Shown: positions 20,842-31,870 of the stretch, piece by piece
Layout of the letters: each line of letters starts with the position of its first letter
Position numbering within the stretch: position 1 is the stretch's first letter
Source of the DNA: Cephalopachus bancanus
Lineage: Eukaryota; Chordata; Mammalia; Primates; Tarsiidae
Assembly: GCA_027257055.1 (NCBI GenBank)
Contig: JAPVLO010000182.1
Span: forward strand, 8,556,001-8,620,000
Direction of reading: 5' to 3'
DNA: 64,000 nucleotides
Position numbers and translations under genes: made by a program
The notes under the pieces: model-generated
Database searches by the model: none
The model's input: the letters and a program-made list of their open reading frames with translations, nothing else
What the model was told of the DNA's origin: nothing

Positions 20842-22195
20842 GGGAGGCAAACAAGATCCATCTCTACTTCTCTTTGTGCATCTGCGTCTCTCTCGCTTCC
20901 TCTGCAATTGTTTAGCTGTAGGATCCAACATGGACTACTTGGCTCTCCGTGTCCCAGTCTCTAATTTTCAGGAGATGATACCTCATTGACTCTCAGCTTG
21001 AGACAGGCACCGCCCTTGGTCTGATCAGAGATGGCCAGGTTTGGGGTCTCCTAGATTCAAGAAGGATGCTGGGCTTAAGGCGGTGGAAGATGTAGGTGGT
21101 AATAAGGGGCCAGGGCGGGAGAAGAAGGAGTGTTGAAGGAGAAAAGAATGTTGACGGTCTGAATCTGCCACGGTGCTCAGCGCCAAGGTGTACCAAGCCA
21201 CCCTCTGGACGAGCTGCTGTTGGAAAATCTTAATTCACAATGGAGCTCGTCAGCATGGATGTGAGGTTTTCTTCCTAGTACTTTCAAAAGATTGGGGCAG
21301 AAGTGGAAAAATCTTGGCCACCCCACTCTCCCTTAGCCAGAGGGAATGAGGGAGGTGATGGGCAGGAAGACAAGAGGGCAAGGAAACTGGTGTAGGGGAC
21401 AGGGTGGCTGGAAGGGCCAAGCTGTCTGGGTTGGATAGGGAAGTCTGGGAAATGGGGAGTGGTCAGTGCCTGACATCGGGGGAGGGTGAAGAACAGGTCT
21501 TGGGGGACATAGGAGACAGAAAGAGGTCAACTGGGTTTTGCTGACTCTCAGGAGCCCTGGGACATTTTCAGCCAGTCCTCAGTCTCCTTAGCGACCCTCC
21601 TGCATTCTAGACATGAGACCAATTTACTGGGCTTTCAGGCCCTCCCTTGAGAAACATAATTGACACATAACTTGGACCCAGAGCCTCCAGGCCCTGATAA
21701 CTGGGTAGCACAAGGAGAGAGAAACAGGATTATTATCACTGTGTAATACCATCAGAAGCATGAAGACAATCCATCACCCACAGAAGCACCATCTTCCCTG
21801 CCTTTGTCACATCAAGTGGAGTTTTACACATATTCATGTTTAATTTCCCTACCATCTTGAAGAAGACCATTTCCAGGGTTCCTGCTTTCTTCACCCAGCT
21901 GACCCTGACTTTCCAGTTCTGTCCCTCAGAGGGTGTGAGGCTGGGGAACAGAGAGGCCCCTGTGGAGGGAAAGCCTTTGAAAACCCAGCTGGGAACAGAG
22001 AGGCCCCTGTGGAGGGAAAGCCTTTGAAAACCCAGCGCAGGGAACAGCCTGGACTGGGTTCCTCTGACAGACCCCGCTCTCCTTTGAAAAGCTGATCTGT
22101 ACCCTCAGCAGAAGGACTTTGGAATTGACAGAACAGAGAGACAAGATGTAGCGCTGGTACCTCGTTCTCCAGAGATTTTGGAGACAGAGAAGGGT
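20842..22195. other. Unique sequence, no gene recognised
   Basis: Apart from the 47-bp tandem duplication at 21944-22036, I see no repeat or exon. Part of 21050-21520 may be very old antisense L2, but I could not anchor it. Confidence 0.4.
21944..22036 (+). repeat. 47-bp tandem duplication
   Basis: GGGAACAGAGAGGCCCCTGT ... AAAACCCAGC occurs at 21944-21990 and again at 21991-22036, identical over the compared bases. A third partial start (GGGAACAGCC) follows at 22039. The period of 47 is not a multiple of three, so it would shift any frame through it. Confidence 0.95.
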
Positions 22196-22196
22196 C

Positions 22197-22290
22197 TAGA
22201 TTGTCTTACTAGATTCTAAGTTCCCTGAGGGCAGGGCCTATGTCTGACATGTTCATGTCTATATCCCTAGCTCCTCCTCAGAGTGGTAGT
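22197..22290 (+). mobile_element. L2 LINE 3' end fragment, sense
   Basis: CTAGATTCTAAGTTCCCTGA then GGGCAGGGCCTATGTCTGAC and TATCCCTAGCTCCTCC match the L2 3' end order. Confidence 0.75.
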
Positions 22291-22675
22291 TAATTGTTGT
22301 TAACGTTACGGCATCTTGAGTTGTGATACGGTCTGCGGCAGATCTATCTGGAAGCAGGTGAATAGATGGAAGGATCTTCTGCGACCTCTCTCCAACCTGT
22401 GCTTGCAGTCTGAGGAATCTCCACTTGGGCTAGAGGCTTGCTTCAGAAAGGAAGGGATCTGGTCTTCAGCTGGGGCTGAGGGTTGGGACTCCTGAGGTCA
22501 AACTCCCTGTCGCTGGTCCAGAATACTGGTCTTCACCTCAACCTGGAGGACACCCTCTTGGAAGGGGTATTTACAGAGAAGCAGTTCTTTCTTAGAGTTA
22601 AATGAGGGGCGGTGGCCAAGTTAGGCCTGCAGTGGGAAGATTGTCCTTTACTCAGTGCAAGTTCTAGTTTCTCCC

Positions 22676-22820
22676 CCCCATTCATTCATCATTCATTCAT
22701 TCAACAGTTTTATTGAGCATCTTCTATGTGCCAAGCGTTGTTCAACATAAGAGGAAAACAATGACGAGCAAGATACGTAGAATTCCTCTCTCACGGAGCT
22801 TTCGGTAAGGTCTTGGGAAT
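22676..22820 (-). mobile_element. L2 LINE 3' end fragment, antisense
   Basis: ATTCATTCATTCAACAGTTT, ATTGAGCATCTTCTATGTGC and CTCTCTCACGGAGCTTTCGG match the antisense L2 3' tail. Confidence 0.8.
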
Positions 22821-24430
22821 TGTTTAGACCCCAAACTCAAGAAGTCACTTGACCCTAGATAAAACAATAAAGGGGAATGTGTTGGAATGACACGGGCACA
22901 ACCTATGCCAGCTGGAGGCAAGAACTGTAACCAAGGCCTGGGAAAGCCTGACACTGGGACCCATAGGACCCGACCCCAGGGTTGCTCCTGATCCTCTCTG
23001 GGATGGACGATGACCTTCTCTTCCCTCCGCAGGCTGTTCTACAGCCTCCTTCTCTCTGCACACTCCACTTCAGCACAGTCGAGACATGATGAGGCCGCCC
23101 TGGCCTTGACCCTGCAGGATCCTCCCACTCCAGAACCCAATGCCAACCCTCTGAGCCTCTGTCCTAATATTGGGTCACTTAGGTGAAAACTTCCACACTC
23201 ATTCAATCAGCTACAGACTAGGAGAGCAAGGACTGGGAGCTCACAGGGGCCAGCTGGAGGGGGGGGGCAGATGAAAGAGGTCGGGAGAATGACTGGCATG
23301 GCTGACACCGCTCTCCTCTTGGTCTCTAGATCTCTTATGCTGAGACCTGCCCTGTCTCCTTGCCCTAGCTGAATGGAGGTTGTGGCCTCTTACCCCAGGC
23401 ACTGAGGCTGAGGAGGAAGCCCAAGGGAGACAGGATGCGGCCTCTTCTTCTGCCTTTCAGCCTGGGAAACTGTTTCTCAATTCATGATGAACGCAGAGAC
23501 AGGGAAGTTCCATACTTCATCTTTGTTGCCGCTGAACTCACAGAGGAACACATCCTGTTTTATTGTGACTTCATAATAATTACCGTTATCGCTGGATTCA
23601 TGTACATGGAAAAGGCAGAAATCCCATCACTGTATTAATTCACGAGGCCCTTCAATGGAATGCATTGAGCAGTTAAGTGAATTCCAACCACTTGGCACGA
23701 AACAGAGGCCTCTCCCCAACACAGGACTCTATTAGCTAACATCAGACACAAATAGCTCACTTCACCTGGGACCAAACCTCTTCTTCTTTCTATTTTCCTC
23801 CTCCAGGCAGTCTGCCCTGACTTAACGCACGTATCAACCGTCATGAGTGTCACCCCCAAATGTTGAGATAAATCTTTTTCATTTGCACAGGGGTTTATAG
23901 TTTTCTGAATGTGATTACAAACATGACCTTTCTGTTGGAAAGGTCAAACACACCGAAAACTCTTTTGAAAATGGAGATATATGAACATCAGGAGAGTCTG
24001 TCCTCAGGGTGTGCGTGCCTGTGTGTGTGTCTGTGTGTGTGCTGGGAGATGTGACAAACCAGTATAAGGCAAGAGGCTAGGCCCTTTTTAAAAAATTACT
24101 AAGTAATCTCTTGGTAATGACATGCAGTCAAAGGAAGCCTGCCTGGGAGTGCCAGCAGGTCAGGGCTCTAGACATGAGTGGCACAGAAGGGGCAGAGGCA
24201 GAGACAGAGGGAGGGCTCATATTTAGTTCAAAGGAAAGAGGACTTGGGAGAGCTGAGATAACTATCAATTCTGTACTCAGGGAGTGGGGATAGAGGATGG
24301 AAGATGGCGCTGAGGTCCAGAGGGAAAATACCGGTGCTGGATTTAACTTGGCTCAAGGCACAACTTTCAGGTGATAAGCCCAGCGCAGCTGCTAACAGGC
24401 CAGCCTCAGCGGCACTGAGCTTCTTGAAGC
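22821..24430. other. Unique sequence, no gene recognised
   Basis: No interspersed repeat is confidently recognised. A G9 tract (23259-23267) and a short TG run (24010-24040) are the only simple sequence. The AT-rich part 23480-23640 (for example GACTTCATAATAATTACCGT) is unrepeated and a reasonable target for conservation analysis, but that is inference. Confidence 0.4.
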
Positions 24431-24434
24431 TCGG

Positions 24435-24600
24435 GGGCTGGTTTGTTGGTTTATTCAACTAGTACCCAATCCAGTAGTCATCATGGGCAGACAACACCGT
24501 TCACCAAGAGCTCACAGGAAGACGGAGGCATTGGACAATAAACAAGCAAGCAGCAACCAAAAGCATAATTCCAAGTTGTGAAAGGAGCGATAGAAGAAGG
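24435..24600 (-). mobile_element. L2 LINE 3' end, antisense (diverged)
   Basis: GGTTTATTCAACTAGTACCC at 24449-24468, CACCAAGAGCTCACAGGAAG at 24502-24521 and TTGGACAATAAACAAGCAAG near 24532 follow the antisense L2 order. Confidence 0.6.
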
Positions 24601-25945
24601 AGGAAGGGAGGGAGAGCATGGGAAGGATGGGAGGCGGTATGGAAAGAAGGAGGAAAGAAGAGGAGGGCGCTTTATACTTGCGTGTCTGTTAGTACCAGAC
24701 GGGTTCAGAGCCCTCATTCTGTCCTCGGGACCCGAAAGGTAGATGTTGTTTCCTTCTGTTCTTGTGGATGAAGAAACCAAGACTCAGTGAGGTTAGGTGG
24801 GTTATCCACAGTCACGAGGTAGGTCAATGCACATTTTGGTATGCCCGCTTTGTAAACGACCACGCTGGAAATGGTGCCCAATCCGGTGGGTGGAAGGAGG
24901 TCTAGGTGACAGGGAGGGCCTCGGAGGCCGGTCCTCTGCCGGAGGATTTCAGACCATAAGGCCACTGAAGTTCCATCTGGCTCTGAATTCCTGCATATCC
25001 TCGTATGTGTGTGTCTTCATCAGCACCACCATCTGCACACAAATCCCAATGGGAAGAGAGTTTGAAGGCAGAGAAAGTCCATCGCTTTCCCAAAGTGTGG
25101 ATTCTCTCTCAACACCTTTGTGGAGCAGTTGTACGGCCTGTGTGTGCACATCTTTCTTGATAGTGTTCATTGTCTCCGTGGGAGCACACCCCATCTGGGC
25201 AGCTCTACAGTTGGCTACATCAGACCCAACTCTGTCTCACCGTGGAACACGCCCGCCTGCTGGGGGCACTCTTCCACGTGGACTTCCTTTCCACGGGGCT
25301 TCAAATCCAAAAGTCTGGCTGGATTTTGTTGATGTAATTTCAGTAAGCCCTTTTTGGCTCACTATTCTGCAACTCAAAGGGAGAGGAAAAGGAGAACATC
25401 TTACCTCGCCCCAGGTAGGCATCTACTATTCTGCAGAAAGGGAGTGTGGCGCTATCTCTTCTCAGACAGTCCCAGCAGCAAGCATCTGCCTCGTGGATGC
25501 CCAAGTCCCCACAAAGACTGCTCCCACTGCCACCATGTCCACTGTGGCTGCTGGGATTCATGGTTCTACCTGGAAGACCCTTCCTATCACATTTTATTTG
25601 GAGGACGGATTCTAGGCATATCCTAGGACTGTGCATAGATCAGGCTGACACTTGACACTTACGTTGTAAGGCTAGAATGTCATTCATGCATCGAGAGCTT
25701 CTCAGATGTGGTTACCTCCAAGTTTCTTGCATTTCTAAAAGTCTGTGAATCACATCCATAGAGCACTAGGAAACGACCAAAGTGTCTGGTCCCGGCTAGA
25801 GACCTGGTCCCATTTGGACTGCTGGCCACACCTTAATCCAGGGGCACCAACTTTGATGAAAAGTCAGGTCATTGAAATGGCAGTAGATGTTCCTAAAAGC
25901 TCTTGCCATCTGGATGCTGGTGGTTTATATTTGATGGGAGTTTTG
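24601..25945. other. Unique sequence; longest open frame of the window
   Basis: The + frame 24797-25615 (272 codons) is the longest in the window. I recognise no domain, signal or repeat pattern in it. Overlapping frames of 60-98 codons exist on both strands, so it is probably chance. A GGAAGGAGGAAGG purine stretch lies at 24597-24660. Confidence 0.4.
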
Positions 25946-25949
25946 TTGT

Positions 25950-26425
25950 GATGGTTAATTTTATGCATCAACTTGACTGGGCCAAGGGTGCCCGGATAGC
26001 AGGTCGAATGTTATTCTGGGTGTGTCTGTGAGGGTGCTTCTGGATGAGATTGTGGGTAGACTAAGGAAAGAAGACTGTCCTTCTCAGTGTGGGTGAGTCC
26101 CATTCACTCCACTGGAAGTCTGCATTGAACAAAAGGAGGAGAAAGGAAAAAATTACTTTCTTTGCCTATTTTAGACTGTCTCTAAAACAGAGCTGGGGCA
26201 CTGATCTCCTCTGGCACTCAGGCTGGAACTTGTGGCCTCGACTCTCCTAGTTCTAAGGCCTTTAAACTTGGACTAGAACTACACCACCAGCTCTCCTGGG
26301 CCTGCAGATGGCAGACCGTGGGATTTCTAAGCTTCCATAACCATGTATACCAATTCTCCTAATGATGCATCTCTTTGTATATATTCCATTGGTTCTGTTG
26401 CTCTGGGAAACCCTGTGGTGGGGGT
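25950..26425 (+). mobile_element. Mammalian LTR-type repeat, sense
   Basis: It starts ATGGTTAATTTTATGCATCA at 25951-25970 with ACTTGACTGGGCCAAGGGTG, has GGAACTTGTGGCCTCGACTC and GAACTACACCACCAGCTCTC inside, and ends GGTTCTGTTGCTCTGGGAAA. This is the sense form of the repeat at 9365-9925. It is a solo copy of an ancient LTR-type family; the name is not assigned. Confidence 0.65.
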
Positions 26426-26545
26426 AGAACAAGCGTGTCTGAAAGTGGATATATAATAGTTGTAATAATAATTAAGTGTATTTAACATGTGTGCTAAGTA
26501 CTTTACTAAACATGTCACAGAGGTTGCTTTATTTAAACAGGGCTT

Positions 26546-26842
26546 GCCAGGCACAGTGGCGCAAACCTGTAAACTCAGCACTTTAGGAGACCGAGGCGAG
26601 AGGATAGCCTGAGCCCAGGAGTTTGAGACCAGCCTGGGCAATATAATGAGACCTCATCTCTACAATAAATCAAAAGATTAGCTGGGCATGATGGCATGCA
26701 CCTGTAGTTCCAGCTACTTGGAAGGCTGAGGCAGAAGGATTGCCTGAGTCCAGCAGGTCAAGGCTGCAGTGGCCATGAGTATGCCACTGCACTCCAGCCT
26801 GGGCAACAGAGTAAGACCCCAACTCAAAAAATAAAATAAAAT
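26546..26842 (+). mobile_element. Alu, sense
   Basis: It starts GCCAGGCACAGTGGCGCAAA, has the strepsirrhine linker CTACAATAAATCAAAAG, and ends GACCCCAACTCAAAAAAT. The flanks AAACAGGGCTT (26535-26545) and AAAGAGGGCTT (26843-26853) form an 11-bp TSD with one mismatch. Confidence 0.93.
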
Positions 26843-26924
26843 AAAGAGGGCTTAAGCAAGGTCTTTGGCATGCTGGTATAGTTTGTTTCTTATTCAGGAT
26901 GCTGGTTTAGAAATGAGTTCATTT

Positions 26925-27234
26925 AGGCTGGGCTCGGTGGCTCAGCCTGTAATTCAGCGCTTTGGGAGGCCGAGGTGAGTGAATTGCCTGACCCTGCGGG
27001 TTCGAGGCTCGCCTGGGCAACTTGGCGAGACCTCATCTCTACAATAAATCAAAATATTAGCCGGGCATGGTAGTGCATGCCTATAGTTCCAGCTACTTGG
27101 AAGGCTGAGGCGGAAGGATCACTGGAGCCCAGCAGGTCGAGGCTGCAGTGGCCGAGATCATGCCACTGCATTCCAGTCTGGGCGACAGAGTGAGACTCCA
27201 ACTCAAAAAAATAAAAAATAAAATTAAAATAAAT
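26925..27234 (+). mobile_element. Alu, sense, young lemur-type, 16-bp TSD
   Basis: It is bounded by the identical 16-mer AGAAATGAGTTCATTT at 26909-26924 and 27235-27250. It opens AGGCTGGGCTCGGTGGCTCA, has GGCAACTTGGCGAGACCTC and CTACAATAAATCAAAATATT, and ends GACTCCAACTCAAAAAAAT. The intact TSD and low divergence from the other lemur-type copies mark it as relatively young. Confidence 0.96.
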
Positions 27235-27289
27235 AGAAATGAGTTCATTTCATAAAAATTCACTCAATGGAATACTTGGGACATTAAAT

Positions 27290-27360
27290 CCTCTCTCTCT
27301 CTCTCTATATATATTATATATGTTTAATTATATATAATATACAATATACTATATATATTG
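27290..27360. repeat. (CT)n-(TA)n low-complexity tract
   Basis: CTCTCTCTCTCTCTC passes into TATATATTATATATG and further AT-rich text. Confidence 0.9.
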
Positions 27361-27383
27361 TTTCAACAACAACAAAATTCTTT

Positions 27384-27668
27384 GGAGGCTAGATGCTTGT
27401 AATCTCAGCATATTGGGAGGCCAAGACACATGGATTGCTTGAGCCCAGGAATTTGAGATTGGCTTGGGCAAAGTAGCAAAACCTGGTCTTTACAAAAAAA
27501 TTAAAAAATAAAACACTGGCTGGCCCTGGTGGTACGGGGTCCCAGCTGCTTGGGATACTGAGGTGGAGGGGTGGCCTAAGTCCAGGAACCAGAGGCTGCC
27601 GTGAGTTCTGATCATGCCACTGCACACCCACTCCAGCTCTGCGAACAGAGTGAGACCCGACACAATAA
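27384..27668 (+). mobile_element. Alu, sense, old and diverged
   Basis: It is flanked by AAAATTCTTT at 27374-27383 and 27669-27678. Both arms are recognisable (ATATTGGGAGGCCAAGACAC, GATCATGCCACTGCACACCC) but heavily diverged. It is the third head-to-tail Alu in 1.1 kb. Confidence 0.9.
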
Positions 27669-27679
27669 AAAATTCTTTT

Positions 27680-27850
27680 GAAAAGGTTCTATAATCCTCA
27701 CAACTGCGTACAATGCAGGTGCTGCCATCATTTCACAAGTGAGGACATGGAGGCACAGAAAGGTTAAGGAACTTGTCCAAAACCACACAGCTAGGAACGG
27801 CAGTGCAAGACCCGCAGCTGAGCTCTAGCTGGCTTCAAAGCTGGTGCTTT
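27680..27850 (+). mobile_element. MIR SINE, sense
   Basis: ATAATCCTCACAACTGCGTA, CATTTCACAAGTGAGGACAT, AGGTTAAGGAACTTGTCCAA and CACACAGCTAGGAACGGCAG occur in MIR order. Confidence 0.85.
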
Positions 27851-28755
27851 CTCCACTCCCCACTCTGCTCTCTAAGACTGGGCACGGGAGGGGTGATTCC
27901 TCAGGCATCCCCTCAATTTTAAGCCCCTTCCCCCCCACCCCCTCCATGCCACACTTGCACACCTCAGGCACCCAGAGTCCATCTCAATCCAGAGGGCCAG
28001 AAAGAGGTAGTGGGAGAGGGAAGTCTGGGTGGTTACAAAGAACGGTAAGCACAGCCCTGTCCTCAAAGAATGTCCAGTCTGATGGGGAGGCAGACATGGC
28101 GCGATCATACAAGGATCAGGGATGGCACCGAGCACCAGCTGGGGATGAAATCTGCCAGCCTCTGAATTTTGGGAACCTGAAGAGGAGCTGCTTTCAAAGG
28201 CCTCTGGGGGAAGGAGGCCAGACCTGGGGCCAGGTCTCTTTCAACTCCTTTCTGCTCAGGGCTGCCGCCGAGGTGGCCGATGGGCTCTGCATCCCCGATG
28301 GCATCACAGGGTGACTGGATTAATTAGGCTTTATTAATAGGCGAGCACTTCACGAATTGTAATTAAGCAGACGTGCATCTGGTGGCAGTGGTGGCTGAGG
28401 GTGGGAAGCAGTGGTTCCAGGAGGCTCTGAAGCACGATTAAATATGAATACCTTGGCGTGGAACATTGCGAGAGCCCAATCTTTGGGGCTGTGTACATGG
28501 CCTGCTCCAGGGCTCTGGTGTCTGGGACTCTGATTCAGTCAGTAAACCTTGAGCCTACTGGGTGCTCGACTCTGAGTGAGACACGCTAGTGGATGGATGA
28601 GGGTGCAGAAGAGAGAATGTGCCAAGTGTCCAACTTTCTCCAGAAGCCAGGAGGTGATAAGGGTGTGGTGGGGAGAGAGGCAGAAGCCTGGGGGAACAAT
28701 CCCCTGCAAAGACTGCTTCCTGAAGCCAGTAATCCCGCTCCGCCCCAGCTAACCA
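27851..28755. other. Mostly unique sequence; candidate regulatory DNA
   Basis: No gene is recognised. A short antisense L2-like trace (CAGTCAGTAAACCTTGAGCC, 28537-28556) is possible. Frame 27844-28314 (156 codons) has no known motif. Confidence 0.4.
28318..28368. promoter_or_regulatory. TAATTA homeodomain-type site cluster
   Basis: Two exact TAATTA palindromes (28321-28326 and 28360-28365) and TTATTAAT (28331-28338) fall within 50 bp, in otherwise GC-balanced unique sequence. TAATTA is the core bound by many homeodomain proteins. Whether this is a functional enhancer is inference. Confidence 0.35.
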
Positions 28756-28759
28756 GCCA

Positions 28760-28905
28760 ATCCCCCTCTCTTTCTTTCTCTCTCCTTTTCTCTCTTCCCC
28801 TTTCTCTTTCTGTCTCACCCTTTCTCTTCCCCTTTCTCTCTCCCCTTTTTTCTATTCCCCTTTCTCTCTCTCCCTTACTCTCTCCCTGCCCCTCCCTTCC
28901 TTTCT
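28760..28905. repeat. Pyrimidine-rich (CTTT/CCCT)n tract
   Basis: An almost pure C/T strand of about 145 bp with TTTCTCTC and CCCCTTTCTC units. The 116-codon frame reading Ser-Leu-rich text through it (28593-28943) is a low-complexity artefact. Confidence 0.9.
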
Positions 28906-29638
28906 GCTTGGCCTTTGGATGCCTTGGGGCCAGGGCAGTCTGACCTCCAGGACTACAAAAGCTAAGAAAGGCAAGAGGCCTTTTTGTACCAAGGAGCTGG
29001 AGAGCTAGACTGGCAGCCAGTCAAGGAGGCAAGAACAGACACCCTCGGAGCCGTGCCAAGGGCCCACGTAGGGCGCAGCCTGGGTGGGGGTGGAGGAGAC
29101 AGGTCGCTCAGCAGAGAGAGGGGGCCTGGAACCAAGTGTTTAGACAGGGAAAGGCATATTTAGCTTATGGAAAAACAGAGTGCAGAATGATAAAGTGGAC
29201 GATGGAAAAAGAGGTCTGAACAATGAAACCCTCCCTTGTTGCTCGCAGCCCTGACAGTATGACAGATGCGGCGGATAAATTTTCATCTGGCCTTTTCTAA
29301 ACCCTTCCTGATTTTCCATTCGGCCACAGAGAAAGATCCCAGAATCACTTTTTTTTTCCTTGTGGAATTTTAGGATGTTTTAAATTTACCTCCATTCTGC
29401 CTCACAAATACATTTTTCTGTGGACAACACAGCCTGCCAAATGCGGCCGATTATAGAACATTCTGGCACCTGCCATCTTGGGTCTTGCTCGTGCCACCTC
29501 GTCATCCTGAAATGCCTCTTCGCCTTTCCACCGGTTCAACCTGTTCATCCGCTGAAGTTCACTTCGGGCCATCCTTGAAACCGCCAGACCGAGCTACAGA
29601 TGGCTTCTTCTGCTTTCCTGGGCTGCAGAGGGAAGAGC
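28906..29638. other. Unique sequence, candidate conserved noncoding DNA
   Basis: No repeat or gene is recognised. The AT-rich text near 29150-29460 (GGCATATTTAGCTTATGG, GGATAAATTTTCATCTGG) is unrepeated and could be regulatory, but only a conservation test would tell. Confidence 0.4.
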
Positions 29639-29639
29639 C

Positions 29640-29830
29640 CAGAGTCAAAGGTCTGGTTTCGAGTCTCACTTCTGGTCTCTTCCGGCAGCAAGTCACACCC
29701 TGGCTCTCATCCTTATTGTTGTTTTTTTTTAATCTACAAAATGGGGAAGATAAAGTCCCCCCCCCACTGGCTTGTGAAGATTAAATGAGATATGGCTTGT
29801 GAAATGCTTTATAAGTTGTGGAATATTAAT
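29640..29830 (-). mobile_element. MIR SINE, antisense
   Basis: GGTTTCGAGTCTCACTTCTG, CAGCAAGTCACACCCTGGCT, ATCTACAAAATGGGGAAGAT, GAAGATTAAATGAGATATGG and GAAATGCTTTATAAGTTGTG occur in antisense MIR order. Confidence 0.85.
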
Positions 29831-30085
29831 CCATGTCCCCATATAAGACAGCAGAGCACCTTGTGTGAGGTGATTATTTGCCCGTCTCTTGATTTGATGG
29901 GAAGTCCTGGGGCTTATTTCTTTCTGCATTAAAAAAAAAGCTCTCCAGCACCCAGTGAAGCAGGTGCCCGTCGCTTGGTAGTTGAATGAATAAGGCGAAA
30001 GATGAATGTTTCAAGTGAGCTGGTTGTGCCTGTGGTTTCTTTCTGCAGGATCTTGGGACCTGTGTCTCGGCCAAGTAGACAGCCC

Positions 30086-30091
<6 letters not shown>

Positions 30092-30121
<30 letters not shown>
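30092..30121. repeat. (GA)15 microsatellite
   Basis: A perfect GA run. A frame through it gives a Ser-Leu artefact on the minus strand. Confidence 0.95.
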
Positions 30122-30125
<4 letters not shown>

Positions 30126-30177
30126 GAAATATTTGGGGTGGCAGGAAGTGTGTGCCAACCTCAAAGGCCCGTGTGTG

Positions 30178-30197
30178 TTAATTAGTGTAATTAATGA
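30178..30197. promoter_or_regulatory. TTAATTAG / TAATTAAT homeodomain-type sites
   Basis: TTAATTAG at 30178-30185 and TAATTAATGA at 30188-30197 lie side by side in unique sequence. They are candidate homeodomain sites only. Confidence 0.35.
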
Positions 30198-30674
30198 TGG
30201 CACCAACTCGCTCGTTACCTGATGGAGTTAATGGGCATCATTTGTCTTCTTAAAGCAGCCATTCTGTATGCTAGAGGCTGCTGGGAAGATGAGGAGACAC
30301 CGCACATTCTCTGCCTGAGAGATGGATTCCTGAGCCTCTGCCTGGATCTGCCCGGCACCCCCCCCCCGCCCCCATTTGTCCCCTGCTCAGGGGTTTTGCC
30401 ACCATCCTGGAGCCTAGCTTTCCTTTACCAGACTAAGCAGTTGGTATCTAAGCAGAAATCTGTATAGGGATTTAAAAAGTAACAGCTGCAGGACTTCCGT
30501 CTTTTCCCTAATTGTCTCCCTCCCTAGGGCATGGCCAGGCCACAAGGACCTCGTCTTCAGCCTAGGTCAACTGCAGCTCTCTGGGATTTCTTAGGGACCC
30601 ATCTTAAGAGGAGCTGGTCTTTTTCCACTAAGACCGATTTAGAGATAAGTTTGAGGCGAAGCAATCAAGTGCGG

Positions 30675-30682
30675 TGACGTCA
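30675..30682. promoter_or_regulatory. Perfect CRE palindrome TGACGTCA
   Basis: The full 8-bp cAMP-response element is the consensus bound by CREB/ATF bZIP dimers. It contains a CpG and lies in repeat-poor sequence about 1.1 kb from the CpG-dense patch at 31760. No transcription start is visible next to it. Confidence 0.4.
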
Positions 30683-31759
30683 GATCCCACTTGGAGACAC
30701 ACGGGCTGTCTCTTCCCCTCCAGCCCACAACGCCCCGTTCCAAGGATGCCTCCCTTTTGACTATAAAGAATCACCTTCTGTGGCTGGAGCCTGAATTCTA
30801 CCTTATCCGGAGCAGAATCAGGCTGCTTGAACCTGTTTTCCTTCTGAGATGCCCGGGACACACATTCTGGGCAAAAGAAAAGATTGCCTGCAATCACTCG
30901 GCCCCTGGAGCTCACAGCTGTGTGCAGCCGTTTGTAGGAAGATACTGAAACTCTTGGCCTCTTCAAGGGAATGTGATGGGCCGATAGCAGAAGGGCCCCC
31001 AGTTGAGGTGACAGGCAAAGTCTTGTAAATCTCCTGCAAAGATACTCAACTGGCCCTACTTGTTTCCAGCAATGAAGGGTCGGCCACCCAGAGAGGAATG
31101 CCTACCACAGAGCTCAACCCAAAAGCTATAGTGATTAAATGACAGACTAGACTCTCTGGCACGTGCTGGGTCACATTTATAGCCTAATAATCTTGTACAT
31201 TCAGAGGGGCCCCCGTAGTTATTTTTTGAGGGAGGGCTTATGCATGAATGTGTGTTTTTGTGCCATAAGTGAGTGCTTTATGGGTGTTGCATGGCTTTTC
31301 TTGTACACATCAGCGTAACTCCACCCAAGGGCTGACGGCTTCTATGGAGGCCTGCGCACCTATGGGTGTTGCATATCTTCTGTGTTGGTGGCTGCATTTG
31401 TCTTGTTGTGGGTATATGTGTGTGGTTTCCTATCTGCTCCCTAGGTGTGAGTGACTAGTGAGGACAAAACATGTGATGAGTCAAGGCAAAAATCCTCCAT
31501 CCTCCTACCACTGGATCTTGGAGATCGAGAGATCGAATGTTCACTGGATTCATCTGCGAGGACTCCGCGGGGCCATCCTCCTGGGATGCCATATCCTGCG
31601 AGCACCATTGTGATGGCAGAAGGAACCAAGGAGTACACTCGGGTGTGTGCCTGCGATGGGTTTGGGAAGGGTACGCCGTGGTGCTTATTAGAGCAGAAGT
31701 TGTCCCTGTGGACCATTTCATGCATGAGTAGCACCAACAGTAAAGAGCCTGGGGCCTGT

Positions 31760-31870
31760 AAGGTCCGGAGCCGCTCTGGAGATGGCAGAGGCGCGGGTGT
31801 GCGTGTGCGCATGCGTGTGTCAGAGCGCTCAGGCCCGCCGTGCTGCCCAAGCCGGGTCCGCCGTTTCCTG
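31760..31870. promoter_or_regulatory. CpG-dense patch with NRF1-like palindrome
   Basis: I count about 13 CpG in roughly 110 bp (for example GGCGCGGG, CCGCCGTG, GTCCGCCGTTT), far above the surrounding sequence. It holds TGCGCATGCG at 31806-31815, which matches the NRF1 core apart from the final position. It also lies in a 24-bp purine-pyrimidine alternating run (31797-31820). It could be a minimal unmethylated promoter or enhancer. It is too short for a classical CpG island. Confidence 0.45.
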
